Below, one piece after another: positions 1-12,874 of a stretch of 64,000 nt of DNA (position 1 is its first letter; the number at the start of each line of letters is the position of its first letter). The translations under genes and the position numbers were made by a program. The notes beneath the pieces were generated by a model that saw nothing but the letters and a program-made list of their open reading frames with translations, was not told the origin of the DNA and ran no database searches. The DNA comes from Turnera subulata (taxonomy: Eukaryota > Streptophyta > Magnoliopsida > Malpighiales > Passifloraceae): the NCBI GenBank assembly GCA_028386065.3, contig JAKUCV010002147.1, positions 21,208 to 85,207 of the forward strand, given 5' to 3'.

Positions 1-447
1 CAGCAACAGAAGACAATGAGTGGCCCAAGCTCAACCTCTGACAACACTGCTCTTTTATCCCGAGGAAACCAGTCCGATTCGGCACCATTCATGCCGAATC
101 AATCTCGGTTCCGACCTAAGGAGACATGTAACTATTGTAAGAAACCATGGCACACTAAGAAATAGTGCTACAAGCTCATAGGCTATCCAGAACGATGGGA
201 TCCTTCTCGAAAACCTCCACAGACAAAGGAAAGGAGAGCAATGGTTTCAGGTCCAGAATTAGAAAATACTGGTGAGCCCACTGCACATGTTGTTCAAACA
301 GGTAACAAAAATCATGCTTCTGCTCATTCTGCTACTACTTTGAATAATACATGGACCTTCCCAATGAGACAAGAATGTGTCAAGCAAACTCGGGGAGTAT
401 CTCGGTACAAAGAAAAGAGAAGATTTGGCTTTGGCATCGTCGTTTAG
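1..447 (+). pseudogene. Copia-1 gag C-terminal remnant with broken CCHC finger
   Basis: Frame 1 is open from the window edge and reads through a CNYCKKPWH... zinc-knuckle-like motif (about 129-170). A TAG at 163-165 falls just before the last cysteine. This is the nucleic-acid-binding C-terminus of a copia Gag, followed by a hydrophilic tail. Downstream reading continues in another frame around 418, where pre-integrase begins. The DTG/DSG protease expected between them was not found. Confidence 0.75.
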
Positions 448-3281
448 GTCATTTGTCATTTGGGTATCTTAAAAAATTGCATCCCCAAATGTTCACAAAT
501 TTGAATGAGTGTGACTTTCAGTGTAATACCTGTGAACTAGCCAAGAGTCATAGAACTTCGTATTTGCCTAGTTTCAATAAAAGTGACGAACCTTTTGTAG
601 TCATTTACACTGATATTTGGGGCCCTGCCAAAATTCCCTCTCTTTAAAAAGCTCGTTACTTTGTCACTTTTTGTTGATGAATGCACTCGTATGATTTGGG
701 TGTCCTTACTCCAGAAGAAGAGTGATTTGTTTCTAGCCTTTAAAGATTTCTTTAATATAGTTCAAACACAGTGTCAAAAACAAATCCATGTTTTACAATC
801 TGACAATGGTACAAAATTTCTTGAGTCAGCCTTTAAGGATTTCTTGAAAAAACATGGCATTAAGCATCAACCCTCCTGTACTTACACACCCCAACAAAAT
901 GGCCTAGCCGAGAGGAGAAACCGTCAGTTACTTGAGGTGGTTCGTGCCCAGTTTTTTGGTATGAATATGCCCCGGTTTTACTGGAGAGAAGCACTTCTTT
1001 CCGCTGCGTACCTTATTAATAGGACTCCTTCTAGTGTCATAGACGTCCAAACCCCACTCCAGAAACTACAATCTCTAGTCACTATTCCTCATCTTCTTAA
1101 TATTGAGCCTCGTATCTTTGGATGTACTACTTTTGTTCATATCCCTAAACCACTCCGAACCAAACTTGATCCTTGTGCCACAAAATGTGTCTTTATAGGA
1201 TATTCCAAAACCCAAAAGGGGTATCGGTGCTATGATCCCACTACTAGGAAGCTATATGTTACCCTTGATGTCACCTTCCATGAAACTGAACCTTTTTATC
1301 AACAAAGAACTAGAGAAAATTCTCTTCAGGGGGAGAGTTTTGGAGAAGAGAATGACTCATGTCTTTCAGATTCACCATCGGTGCCAAATTGTCCAATATC
1401 GGAGGAAGATCTATGGGTTACGATACCACCAGTTTCGGCACCTTCTGATCTGCCGAATGCTCCAGTAGTACCACCAGTTTCGGCATCATCCGAGCCGAAT
1501 GGTCCAGAACCAGCTCTTGAGGGAGAAAGTCCCAAAAGTATAGAGTTTACCCTGTCCATACCATTGGCCATTGATCCATCCGGGGATGTCTCACAAGAGG
1601 TAATTTCTGATTCTATAGCTAGATATCCATCCAGAAGTAATAAGGGTATTCTAAAAAGACTCTATGAGCGAGATCCCAAAGCAAAAACCAAGTACCCAAT
1701 TAGCAATCATGTATCCCATCATAGGTTAGCAAACCCTTATGCACTTGCTGTTGATCAATTATCTGCTGTATCTATTCCTAGTAGTGTGCAGGAAGCTTTG
1801 GCAGATCCAAGGTGGAAGAAGGCGATGGAAGAGGAATTAGATGCCCTAAAAAAGAGCGGTACATGGGATCTAGTTCAACTACCTGAAGGAGTCAGGACTG
1901 TTGGGTGCAAATGGGTGTACGCTATCAAATTAAAAGCTGATGGAAGTATTGAGAGATTCAAAGCTCGACTGGTTGCAAAGGAAAAATTTGGAGTGGACTA
2001 CCAAGAGACATTTGCCCCGGTTGCAAAACTTAACACTATTCGGATCCTTCTATCATTGGCAGCAAACCGAGATTGGCCTTTACAACAGTTTGACGTCAAG
2101 AATGCCTTTCTTAATGGGGATCTAAAAGAAGAAGTATACATGGAGGTGCCTCTAGGAATCCGGCCGGGTTCGAGGAATCAAGTTTGCAAGTTGAAGAAGT
2201 CCCTATATGGACTGAAACAATCACCAAGAGCATGGTTTGGAAGATTGTCCACCACTATGAGAGAGTTTGGATACCGTCAGAGTAACTTGGACCACACTCT
2301 ATTCATAAAATGAAAGGAGGGCAGATTGACAACATTGATAGTGTATGTCGATGATATGGTCCTGACAGGAGATGACCCAGATGAGATGAAGGCTTTGTCA
2401 GAATACTTGTCTACCAAGTTTGAGATGAAGGATTTGGGACAACTGAAGTATTTTTTGGGGATTGAAGTGGCCAGGTCTGAATGTGGCATTTTTCTTTTCC
2501 AACGGAAGTACGTGTTAGATCTTCTCAATGAAACAGGTTTGCTCTCCTGTAAGCCTGCTGAAACACCGATTGAGGTGAATCATAGACTAGGCATATTTTC
2601 GGATCAAGTTCCAACTAACAAGACTCAATATCAACGCTTGGTCAGACGAATAATTTATTTGGCACATACAAGGCCAGATATTGCTTATGCTGTGAGTGTT
2701 GTCAGCCAATTCATGAACTCACTTAGTGTAGAACATTTGGATGCTGTATACCGAATTCTTTGGTATCTTAAGAAGTCTTCTAAAAAAATGGCAGTCGGGA
2801 AGTCGAAGGATACACAGACTCAGACTGGGCCGGTGATCAGACTGCTAGACGTTCTACGTCCAGCGATTTTACTTTCGTGGAGGGGAACCTTGTCACATGG
2901 AAGAGCCAGAAATAGAAAGTTGTTGCCAGATCTAGTGCTGAGGCAGAATATCGAGGAATGGCCCATGGTGTTTGTGAACTATTGTGGATTAAAGGTATCT
3001 TGGAGGAGTTGGGTGCGAATCAGTCTACGTCTATGAAGTTACATTGTGACAATAAAGCAGCTATCGAGATCGCCCATAATCCGGTTCAACATGATCGTAC
3101 CAAACATGTAGAGGTTGATCGTCATTTCATTAGGGAGAAGCTTGATCAGAAGATTATAAGCTTCCCTTTCATCAAATCGAAAGATCACTTAGCTGATGTT
3201 CTCACAAAGGCAGTCACAGGCAAAGCATTCCACAAATTAGTTGACAAGTTGGGCATGATTGATATCTATGCTCCATCTTGA
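412..3281 (+). pseudogene. Copia-1 pol: pre-integrase, integrase, RT, RNase H (broken)
   Basis: Pre-integrase: LWHRRLGHLSF and CNTCELAKSH at about 421-550. Integrase core: IYTDIWGP (~605), QSDNGTKF (~800) and QQNGLAERRNR (~893) supply the catalytic D, D and E. RT_2: GCKWVYAIKLKADG (~1903) and DVKNAFLNG (~2094), with the YVDD box at 2344-2355. RNase H: DSDWAG (~2822), SSAEAEY (~2933) and HCDNKAAIEIA (~3043), ending SKDHLADVLTKA... at the TGA 3279-3281. Defects are a frameshift near 655, an in-frame TGA at 2311-2313, a frameshift near 2800 and a TAG in the WKSQK*KVV segment near 2910. The protein would have reverse-transcribed and integrated the element; it cannot now be made whole. Confidence 0.92.
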
Positions 3282-3288
3282 GGGGGAG
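3281..3288 (+). promoter_or_regulatory. Polypurine tract of Copia-1
   Basis: AGGGGGAG directly abuts the TG of the 3' LTR. It overlaps the pol stop codon, a common copia arrangement. It would prime plus-strand DNA synthesis. Confidence 0.85.
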
Positions 3289-3560
3289 TGTCAGAATGAG
3301 TAACTAGTGTGATTGGGAATGATTAGTGTGATTATTAGTAATTAGTGTGATTGGGAATGATTAGGGTGATTAGGAGAGATTAGTGTGCTTGGGAGAATAG
3401 TGCAATTTAGCATCATCAATGCTAAATCGGAATCAATTGTAATTAGTGTAGATTATTTCCTTCCATTTATAGTTATAGGAATTGTGTATAAAAGGATTAC
3501 CTTGTGAACTAATAAAATCATCATAAAATTCCAAACTTCTTTGTTCTTCTTGTTTTAACA
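3289..3560 (+). repeat. 3' LTR of Copia-1
   Basis: 272 bp starting TGTCAGAATG and ending TTTTAACA (TG...CA). A TATAAAAG box lies at 3487-3494 and AATAAAAT polyadenylation-like signals near 3511. The first ~110 bp (3299-3400) is a run of imperfect repeats of GTGATTGGGAATGATTAG, probably a U3 enhancer-like repeat. The start is fixed by the preceding polypurine tract. The end is chosen at the CA dinucleotide because no second LTR is available for comparison. Confidence 0.8.
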
Positions 3561-4299
3561 AAAGGATGGTTTTGTGGCCAGCAGATTGTACCGGAGAGTG
3601 GAGGTTAAAGAACGGCACTCACCGTTAGACCAGTAAGGGTTCGAATAAAGGGGAGCCCTCGGATCAAGCCCTAGATAGATGACAAAAGAATTAAAGGATA
3701 AGAGAGTAAAGAGGGGTATATTTTCATACACAGGGGGAGACACGTGAACAGACATTGTAACACTAAAGGTTAGGCTCCATTGTACATTTTCTTCTTGTTC
3801 ATACAATAAATAGAATCTTTCTTTTGACCCAAGTTATATCAGTGGTGCCTTCAGCGGTAAGAGAAACGAGAAGCTAAGTTGAAACCATCATGAGCAAGAA
3901 AATATATTGGGGAGAAACCTTTAGGAACAATGAATTTCAGTTACTATGTTGTTACCTGTGAACACTTAGATGACTTAATTTTGGACTAGAAGTGTATTGA
4001 AAGTTCAATTAGTAAAATGTGAAAGCCCATATTTTAGCTCTTTACTTTAACTATCTTTCTTTTTTCATGCCTTCTCCACTAATTTAATTGGAGATATAAG
4101 GGCAAAGATAATCCTTTCAAAAAGTCCCTTGTGAAACACATTTTTTTAGCTTACTTAGGCTCTGTTTTTTGTGGAAAATCAGAAGCAAAGGTATCTTTTA
4201 GAGAAAATATGAGAATATGGTAAAAGAGTGTTGAATTAAGTAGAACTGGGTGAATTAATGTTAATTGGAGTTGATTTGGAAGAGTAGTAATCAAGAAAG
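3561..4299. other. Unassigned spacer with LTR-end-like stretch
   Basis: No supported gene. Around 3800-3880 an AATAAATAGAATC stretch is followed by ATCAGTGGTGCCTTC, which resembles the end of a plant LTR followed by a primer-binding region. No second LTR or flanking repeat was found to confirm this. The rest is AT-rich and featureless to my reading. Confidence 0.35.
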
Positions 4300-6135
4300 G
4301 AGTGTATCTTGTCTGACAATCTTTGATTCACGCGGAATCAAACCGGAATCAATCGGAATCGGGAGCCAAAAAAGGGAAGAACACATACAGTAAATGGGGC
4401 CGAGCGGCCATCTCGTGATGAACGCTAGGCCCGAGCCACCAAGGAAGGAAAAACTGCCAGGTGCAAGTGGTCTTGTCGAGATGACCGCCGGCACTGGCGG
4501 TCATACGTCGCTGTTACGCGGAAATTCTTAGATTTTTGACCATTATGACAGTCCTACACGTTTTTTGGTCGGAGTTTTAGCAAGAATCCCAACCAATGAT
4601 GAGGTTCACAACATCTACACTCCAAAAATCTATAAATAGAACCCTCTTATTCACTTCCAAAGGGGTCCAGAAAAAATTTTAGAGAACACACATTCTTTGC
4701 ACACCCTTAGAAGCTTAGGACTGTTATTCTGGAGAAATTCTAGTGGTGTTAAGCATCTAGAAGCATCAAGGCAAAGGATTAGAGGCTGATCAAGGTGAAA
4801 CTAAGGGGAGGAAAGCTTGTGTACACGGTCTATAACCCGAAAACGCAAAGAACGAAGAAAGGTCAAGAGGTAAGTCCTTGATCCTTTTTAATGCAGTTGT
4901 ATTGCTAACGTATTAAGATGGTTGCTCATGTGATGATGATGTGATTTGCAAAAATAACATGTAAGAACTACGTGAGCTTTGAACACAGTTGATGGGTATG
5001 TAGGTGGTTTCTAGTAGTGGAGACTCAAGTTAATTCTCTTCTTTTCCTCCTTTCTTTTTAATTTTCAGTTATTTATTTACGTAATTGTGTTGCTTCCACA
5101 CTTGCACACTGTCACAAGGCATACAAATTCGATTCAATTATTTCACAGAATTTCGCCCCAGCACGGGTGGGGTGCCTAACACCTTCCTACCCCTGACGAA
5201 CCCTTGAGTCTAGTAATCTTTGGTACGCTAGAGTAGTCCCTTATGTTGACTTGTTGCCTAAGTTGAAATGATGCCTAAAAGATTTTTCTCCGGATTTTTC
5301 TAAGTAATAAAATCAGGGTGGTGACTCCAGTTGATACACGGTTAAGGTGAGGAGGACAAAGGGATTAATTTGGCCCGGGTCCTCACAATGACTTTTCCGC
5401 TTTGGACCAGAGAAGAGAGGACCTGATGAAGTCTAACGAGCGTGCGCGTAACAAAAAATCGAAGCTTGGATGAGTTTGTGGTGCAACTGTAGGATGAGTT
5501 GGCCAACGTGCAGAGCGTGCGAAGAGAAGTGCTATAGGAAGAAGAAGCCAAGGGGAAAGCTAGATTGACTCCAACAAGCAAGGCCAAACAACTAGAGCAT
5601 GACCTCGACATAGAGGACGAGGGATGGGTGAGGATGATTCCAACTCGATCCCCACAAACCCTGTACCGAGGAAAGGACATTTGAAGAACTTGCAGCATAC
5701 GCCATGGAACATTGCTCATCGAAAATGGCACTCGGACGCGGGAGAGAAGGTCTTAACGCCCTTGAGCCCAGCTTTGACTACTAGGGTTCTACCCAATGAA
5801 TCAAGATGCTAACTTTGGACTCATATAAAGTGGAAACGGTCCCAGTAAGGCACGTGCTGCATGTAAGAATCACATTTAGGGCTCAGACCACTGATGATGG
5901 CACCCTCACTTAGATGTTGGCCCTATTACTCAGAGGAAATGCCCAAGATTGGCACAATAGCCTCCTGTTGGGTTTTATCACCTCATTCGAGGACCTCTCT
6001 ACTAAAATAATAGATAGGTTTCACCTAGTGCTCCGCCAAAGTGAGATTCGGCATGCCTTCTCCAAATCAGACAAGAAGAAGGAGAAGCTTTACGGGCATA
6101 TATCACAAGGTTCAACAAGGAGGCGGTGAAGGTAA
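4300..6135 (+). mobile_element. Remnant of Tat/Ogre-like Ty3/gypsy element (LTR end plus gag)
   Basis: A TATA-like CTATAAATAGAACCC (about 4630-4645) is followed by a transcribed-leader-like region. Next comes the GGGTGGGGTGCCTAACACC motif (about 5167) and a GTGGTGACTCC motif (about 5319). Both are typical of LTR ends in the plant Tat/Ogre lineage. Gag sequence follows at about 5900-6135. Exact LTR borders, TSD and the 3' half were not found, so this is a truncated element. The lineage call rests on these motifs and on the Gag, not on pol. Confidence 0.55.
5900..6135 (+). pseudogene. Gypsy gag fragment (frameshifted)
   Basis: The reading frame from 5914 contains LLLRGNAQDWHNSL...SFEDLSTKIIDRF. 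This is the typical plant gypsy capsid pattern in which a tryptophan-containing segment is followed by a helix leading to F..RF. Around 6085 the frame changes; the other frame then gives RAYITRFNKEAV, a standard continuation of the same capsid domain. No matrix or nucleocapsid part is recognisable. Only the central capsid region survives. Confidence 0.7.
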
Positions 6136-7776
6136 ATAATTGCAATATAGCATTGTCCTAACTCCACTGGTGTGTATAACCTAAAACCTAAACAATTTGG
6201 CAAAGCTTTTCCCTCTAAACTCCAACTTATTGAATATTTCGACCTTAGAGGTCTATTTATACTACTCATCATGAAATTGGGTTGGTTTGGGGCTTTGACT
6301 TTGATTAGAAATAAAATTCTTGACTTGCACACCATGTTGGAACTTCTCTGTACTCTGACCAGAAATTTGCCTATTAGTTTCCGACTTATTGGAGAGAGAA
6401 TCATACTTTGAGAAAAATTACAAAGTTGTAGAGAATTCTCTCAATTTTCTGCACTTATAAATCTTTTCGAAAATATTGGACCTGGGTCAGTTCAGAAACT
6501 ATGTTTAACTAGACCAAAATCGATGGTGTATATCTATGTGCATACTGGTACAAAAATTATGGATTTTTTATCCCTAGAAGACATGAATTTATATCCCTTA
6601 AAAGCTCTGGAAGTTTAGTTTCACCTCAATTTGATCTTCAGATCTCCCACAATCGTCAAATTAACGGGTTGTACTTACTATAGAAAGTTTCCTCTTCTGG
6701 GTTATTTTTCCAAACATGGCTAAAAATATCTCCATTCTTGAATAAAATCGAGTTATTCCTGGTAAAAACACATAGTCAGTAATATTGAAGTCCTAAATAA
6801 TATAATATATGCAAACACAAAATAATATAACAAACATACACATAATTGAACAAGAATACATAGTAAAAGCTATTGAAGATAACTATAAAAATGTGTGAAA
6901 TTAAAGTACATCAAATCATATCAAACTTCAAATTTTCTTGTCCTGAAGCAAAAAATAAAAAACATATCAAATGTGGATTTGAAAAATCTCCACTAAATCG
7001 TCAATAAAAAAAATTCAAATCCGATAGATCATCACTTAAAGCTTATGAAAAAAAGTTAAAAATAAATTCTGAGAAGAACAAAGTTTTTTGAACCGATATC
7101 CATGTAAGAGTTAGACTCATCCTTAAAAGCTTTTACATAAGTTACCCAACAAGGATCAACTAACCCATATGTATGTAAGTATGAATTGATGTCATGAAAA
7201 TTTTGAAAAACAACTCATAGAATATCGGCCATGAAAATCCCAGGTCTAAACTGGATCAAGGTGATTAGTTGTTGGGCTTGCAGTCCCATAAACAATCACA
7301 TACCCAAGAATTAATGCAAATTCTTGAGATGATTGTGAAATTAACACCACGACCATTGACAAAAGAATCAGTAAAATCCCATTCGTTCCCCCAGCCCTCA
7401 TTACAAAACTAGTAGATGGCATAAAATGAAATCAACACCTAAACAAATTATACCACCACTACAGTCGCCCAAGAGGTTTTGACATAATAAGTGTAAATTT
7501 CTTTGGTAAATCTATGTGTTGGACTTGGAGGATGAACACTTTGTGGATTTCTTGTGTGACAGTGATACCTAACCACCTTATTATTCAATTAGTACTCTCA
7601 CTCATAGTAGAGCTGTGAATTTCTCAAATCTTCAATATCAACATTTTTATAACTTGCATATCTTTTGTTTTCATATCCCAAAAAGTGTCATTGCCTATTT
7701 TTAAGATGAAAATGCTAAAGATAAGGAAATAGCATTCTTTTTTTTTGAGATTAAATTAGCAAATATTCCCTATTTT
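6136..7776. other. AT-rich spacer, no gene recognised
   Basis: The stretch is AT-rich with only short open frames lacking recognisable domains. I saw no tRNA, SINE or TIR structure. It could be very old transposon debris. Confidence 0.5.
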
Positions 7777-7781
7777 GGATT

Positions 7782-8213
7782 TGTTAAATAATTAACATGA
7801 ATAATAATAATAATTACGAATTAACAAATAATAATTTAATCCCCAATTCAATCAATAATATAACCCATGAGATCTTAGAACTAATTATCTCCTACCAACA
7901 ATATAAGGTTGAGACAAACCTGGTGCGCCAATCATGTTGTCTCTTAAATTCTTTTAATCTCCACTTGATTTGTCTTGATGTCTTCATGAGGAATAGATTT
8001 CTCTTCCTTGCCTCTGTCTATCTTTCTATCGTTTGTAGTTGGTGTAACAGAACGTTAAGCAAATGGAGAGAGAGGACCTATTCTATAATATTATATTTAT
8101 ACACCCATCAAGTTTCTATTAGAAAATCCTAATAGTTGAGCAATAGAGTTTTGCCACGCCATTAAATAAAATCTAACATCATATGTGCCACATAAAAGAT
8201 AATATTCTTACAT
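7782..8213 (-). repeat. 3' LTR of Copia-2
   Basis: Read on the minus strand it begins TGTAAGAATA at 8213. It contains a TATA-like TGTATAAATATAA region (about 8088-8102) and ends ...AATTATTTAACA at 7782. It aligns over its length with 12441-12874, with many substitutions, indicating an old insertion. Confidence 0.7.
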
Positions 8214-11200
8214 TCTCCCACTTGGCACATATGATATTATACATTTAATGGCCAAATAACATAATGTGTAAAATAATCTAATTGATCAACATCACATCAA
8301 TAAGCAAAAACCAGCAAGGATCATAGCGGTTCCGTGTTAATTATTTGCAACACGGTTCCTTCCATGTATCACATACTAGTTCCATACTTAGTTCACTTAT
8401 TAAACGTCATGGTCCACTTTATGTCTTCAATAAAGATCAACTCTGTCTGCATTCTCATTTAGTATTATATACGCATACAAACATAATTAGACAGAATTAG
8501 ATAAATAAAAAATAATCCATCAAGAGCTCAAAGTGTCAATAATATTACTATAATCAATCATGAAGAGTATTTTCAATGAATACCTAACTTACTGATATAA
8601 AATGTAAATGTCATAGGTGACAACTCTCTTGTTATTCAATTCGTACTCATAGTTAGTACTTGTATGTTCAATTGACACTTTTGTTTCTGAACTTCTTCCC
8701 TAACGATAATGTACTTTAACTTAGTGTGATTTCCTCCTTTACAGTACACATCAATTTTTAGAAAAGAAGATTGTTACAATACTATTGCAATAAGTTTTCA
8801 GCAGCTTGGCAATATAGTCGACAATCCCAAGTCCTAAAATAAAATTATGCAGCCATAATCTACAAATAATAGCTTTATAAAAGCTATACAAATCCAGCCC
8901 CAAAAGTAGATATAACAATGACATTTTATGTCACATCCATCCAAGATATTGCTCTTTTATCTAAAATGAGCAAATAACTATTCATGAACTTCAGCGTGTC
9001 TAACAATCAGTGAAGCTTGGATTTACATATCTAATAAATTTATTATGATTAGACATCTTATATGTGAGCATTAGATCTTTCTAATTTATGCATATTTTAG
9101 ACTTCTCATAATGAATGCACAAGAAATATTCTCCAACTAGTGAGGTTTCAATTCATTTTTTTTTTTGACATTAATTGAGACTAAAATCTCCCTCTTAAAT
9201 TTAAACATCACTTGATGAACTTTTATCTATATATCTTGAACTTTTTGTGGAATTTTATTGATATATACATCTTGAGAAAAATTAAAATATAATTTTATTG
9301 TATAATGGAATATTTAATTCCAATCATATAAAATGCATCAAGTATATTCTATATTCAAAAGTTCATAGATAAGAAATTCTTAGTTATAATTCATAAGTAA
9401 ACCAAGATCATAAAAAATAGCAAGATATTGTTAATATACAGAAATAAAATTAATTTACTCCCAAATTAACAACGTTTCATTAGAATCTAAAGAAGGTAAT
9501 GATATCATTAAACAAAGGATGTCAATACCACAGAGCTTTTTTAAATATGTATATTAACATACATACCATATGATCATTTTGTCAATTAAGAAGCTCCAGA
9601 GTTAGTTTATATAAACCTCTTCCCTTAAATTTCATTTAGATAAGCATTTTGATATTCATGAATCACTATTGCCATAATGATTCTTAAGAGTCCTTTTAGG
9701 AATAGAAGAAAAGGTCTCTTTGTAGATAGTGTCACCTTTCTGAGTATAATACTAGACAACTAATTTGGCCTTATATTTTTCGATATTGCCATAGAGTCTT
9801 TTTTTGTCTTAAAAACCATTATATGCAACTCTAGCAAATTCCAAACTTAGTTGTAATCCATTCATTTCAGTTCTTCTTTCATGACATTCAACTATTTATG
9901 GCTAAAAAGAACTGAGCCTTCATTTACCCCGAGCCAATTCAGACTCTTGTAAATAAATCATAAGATCATATAAAACCATAAATATTATCATCTTTCATAA
10001 AAAGATCGCATGTCTTCGTATAATCTCAAGATTTAGGTATTTGTGAATACTTTTAAGTGTGTCTTGTTTGTTTTCTTAATACAAACCACACAATTGCCAA
10101 GATTAATAAAATCCAACTAATAGGAATTCATTCTTTATTAAACTTTGCATTCTCACTTAATGAAGGCCATCCTAAAGTACCAAAAATTTTAAAATAGAAT
10201 TTTTTTACAAGTTGAACACCCATTCTTAACTTTAGAAAAATATAATATCAAATTTTGATAAATAAATCGAGATTAAAAAAATAATAAGTATATAATCGAT
10301 ACTAAAAACACTTAATAGGTGTCTAGTGTAAAAACTTGCAAAAGGTTTCGATGGCCTCTATTGGAGTATTATATTGGTATCCTATATAAACATAAAATTT
10401 TAAATCAAGTTCAAATGTAGATATTACATCCACATAATCCACCAAGAACCATAACAAGCTTTAATCAAACTGATTCAAAAGATACTCAAACGTTAAGTTT
10501 TTTTATATATATATACTAGAAGCATTGAGCTTATCTTTTCCGTTTTGAACCATGTCTTGTTATTAAGGCAATTTACGTAATAGTGTCTATCTTTCTTAAT
10601 GATACTTATTAATATTCGTTATTATGAATTTGAGCAAATGATCTATTTATTTTCAATGATCCTTTATAGCTCATTTCACCTTTCTTTCCTGGTTTTCTAT
10701 CTTGTGCCCTAGGGCACATATAAGCCACAAAGAAAGGAAATAAAATCTCACAATTAATGTGTATTATTTTCTTAATGACTGATATAACCTTTCATTGTTA
10801 TGTCATATATTAATTGCATTACACAAATCTGCTTTATGGAAGGGTTATTTTAGTCTATAGGGAAATGAAGTTCATTAATTGTATGATTTTATTTACTTTC
10901 CTAGTGGCTTATCATGTGCCCTAGATAGAAAAACCTTTGTATTCCTTATTTCTTAAACCTTGCCTAATCCTAAGTGAGCATACTTTCAATTATGTCATAC
11001 TCTGGTTATCTTTATTTGCATTATAGATAATAGAATGGACTATACTCAAAAGCAAGAAATTATTGATAAATTATACAAAGAAATAACCATTCATAATTAT
11101 TCCCATACCATACAATCTTGCTACTAAAATAGACATTTTGGAAGTATGACTTAATGTTACTCTTCATAATCATTCATATAAACATAAAGCTTAGCTTGTT

Positions 11201-12440
11201 CACTCTCCGTTATTTTATGAAAAATTTTTATTTTTTATTTTTTAGGATTTCGTTAGTTTTGCTTTAATCAATAAGAGTAGTGGGCTTACCAATTGAAGAT
11301 AATAAGTCTAGATTCCAAAAACTTAAATGAAGTTAGACATGTCTCATAGAAGATAATAAGTCTAGAATCTAAAAACTTAAATGAAGTTAGACTTGTTTCA
11401 TAAATCTTCGAGCCCATATAACTTAATAACAGTTTAAGCTTGCGAATGAAGAGTAACTTAATATCGTAAGGCACATAAATTTCACACATATAGACAATTC
11501 ATTATTACAATCTACATACATTATGCATATATTGATATTTTCCTTTGGGAATTATATCAATGCAACCATAACCATAATTGATGCTTTAGTAGATTTAACA
11601 TAATTGGTAAACTGACATATTTAATTAGACAAGTGTCTTATTTTTGGATATGCAAAACATGAATAATAAATAAATTAATTGACCATCTTTCATGTTAATC
11701 AACCTTTCGGTTGATACTTAAATATTTTATGAAAACAAACTTGATTTTCTCATGATAAAATAAATCATCACCATCATGCCATCACAGTAGTTGCATCACA
11801 TGCTCATGAATAAATCAATTTTTTTTAATTTTGACATCCATAAAGCATTTCAATTCAGCCACTTTGGTGACTAACAAATTGTAAATAAAATAGATATCAA
11901 GTATTTACTTAAGTGTCTCTTTTCTTAATATTGATGTTTATAAAATATTCTAATGTAATGCCTATTGATGCACGTATTCCAATGAAATATTATACATTAA
12001 TGGATGTGAGTAAAATAAGGCATAGACGAATCAACACCCATTATATCGTAATAAAATTAATGCCATACAATTAATATATTAATATTTATTGGCAAAACAA
12101 ACAACAGTCAACCATTAATACTGCATAATTGGAGATTTAAATAGCCATTGATACTACCCAATCAACAATCTGCTCCTTTTTTTTTAATTCGGTAATCATT
12201 AAGCAAAAACTATATAAAGATATATAATTTTGTTTCTGGATCATTATGAACAAAAAAATTGAATTGTTATCGACATAAGCGAATCACAGGCATCCATATA
12301 TTTGTATGGTAATCAACATCAAGTTACAATAATGAACAATACAATGTCAATAAAAATTGTTTGTTCCAAACTCGCATCAAAACATATAATTATCATATAA
12401 AGGGGAGACAATTGATCCTAAACCATTCTTGACTACCACA
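8214..12440 (-). other. Internal region of Copia-2, no readable genes
   Basis: About 4.2 kb of AT-rich sequence between the two LTRs. I could not find Gag, YVDD, integrase or RNase H motifs on either strand. It is either heavily mutated pol or a non-autonomous internal region. The last ~480 bp (from 11964) is the start of the tandem duplication unit and recurs at 17505. Confidence 0.5.
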
Positions 12441-12874
12441 TATTAGATAATTAACGTGAACAATCATAATAATTAAAAATTAACAAAAAATAATTTAATT
12501 CCCAATTCAATCAATAATATAACCCATTAGATGTTAGAACTAATTATCTCCCACTAATAACATAAGGTTTAATACATACCTGGTGAGTCAATCATATTGT
12601 CTCCTAAATTCTCTTAATCTCCTCTTGATTTGTCTTGATGTCTTCATGAGGAATAGATTTATCTCTCTTGCCTCTGTCTATATTTCTAACGTTTGTAAGA
12701 TAGTGTAACAGAATGTTAAGTGACTGGAAAGAGAGAACCTATTCCATAATATTATATTTATACACCCCATCAAGTATCTATTAGAAAATCCTAATAGTTG
12801 AGCAATAAAATTTTTTCACGTCAATAAATAAAACCAAATATTATGTGTGTCATATAAAAGGAAATATTCTTACA
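12441..12874 (-). repeat. 5' LTR of Copia-2
   Basis: Partner of 7782-8213. A third copy occurs in duplication copy B, split by Tekay-1: its left part is about 17983-18198 and it resumes at 32517-32745. On the minus strand the LTR contains CCAG|GTATGT, a good 5' splice-site match, in the former leader region. That use is inference only. Confidence 0.7.

Larger units (their letters stand above)
1..3560 (+). mobile_element. Ty1/copia retrotransposon Copia-1, 5' part outside window
   Basis: Gag remnant, GAG-pre-integrase, integrase, reverse transcriptase and RNase H occur in copia order on the plus strand. They are followed by a polypurine tract and one LTR. The 5' LTR and most of gag lie before position 1, so the upstream TSD cannot be checked. 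The element is dead: stops in the zinc finger, RT and RNase H and at least three frameshifts. No protease motif is visible between gag and pre-integrase, which suggests an internal deletion. Confidence 0.93.
7782..12874 (-). mobile_element. Decayed copia-like LTR element Copia-2 (minus strand)
   Basis: Two ~430 bp direct repeats (7782-8213 and 12441-12874) bound 4.2 kb of very AT-rich DNA. The left copy is followed by TTCTCCCACTTGGCAC, whose reverse complement is a polypurine tract (CCAAGTGGGAGAA) abutting the LTR start TGTAAGAATA. That sets the element on the minus strand. Flanking pentamers GGATT (7777-7781) and CGATT (12875-12879) match at four of five bases. No open frame above ~65 residues or pol motif survives, so the copia assignment rests on LTR size and polypurine tract style. 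Confidence 0.65.

Noticed and set aside
7797..8132. 111-residue frame starting with an Asn run
   Set aside because: It is the antisense of the Copia-2 LTR; poly-Asn comes from an AAT repeat.
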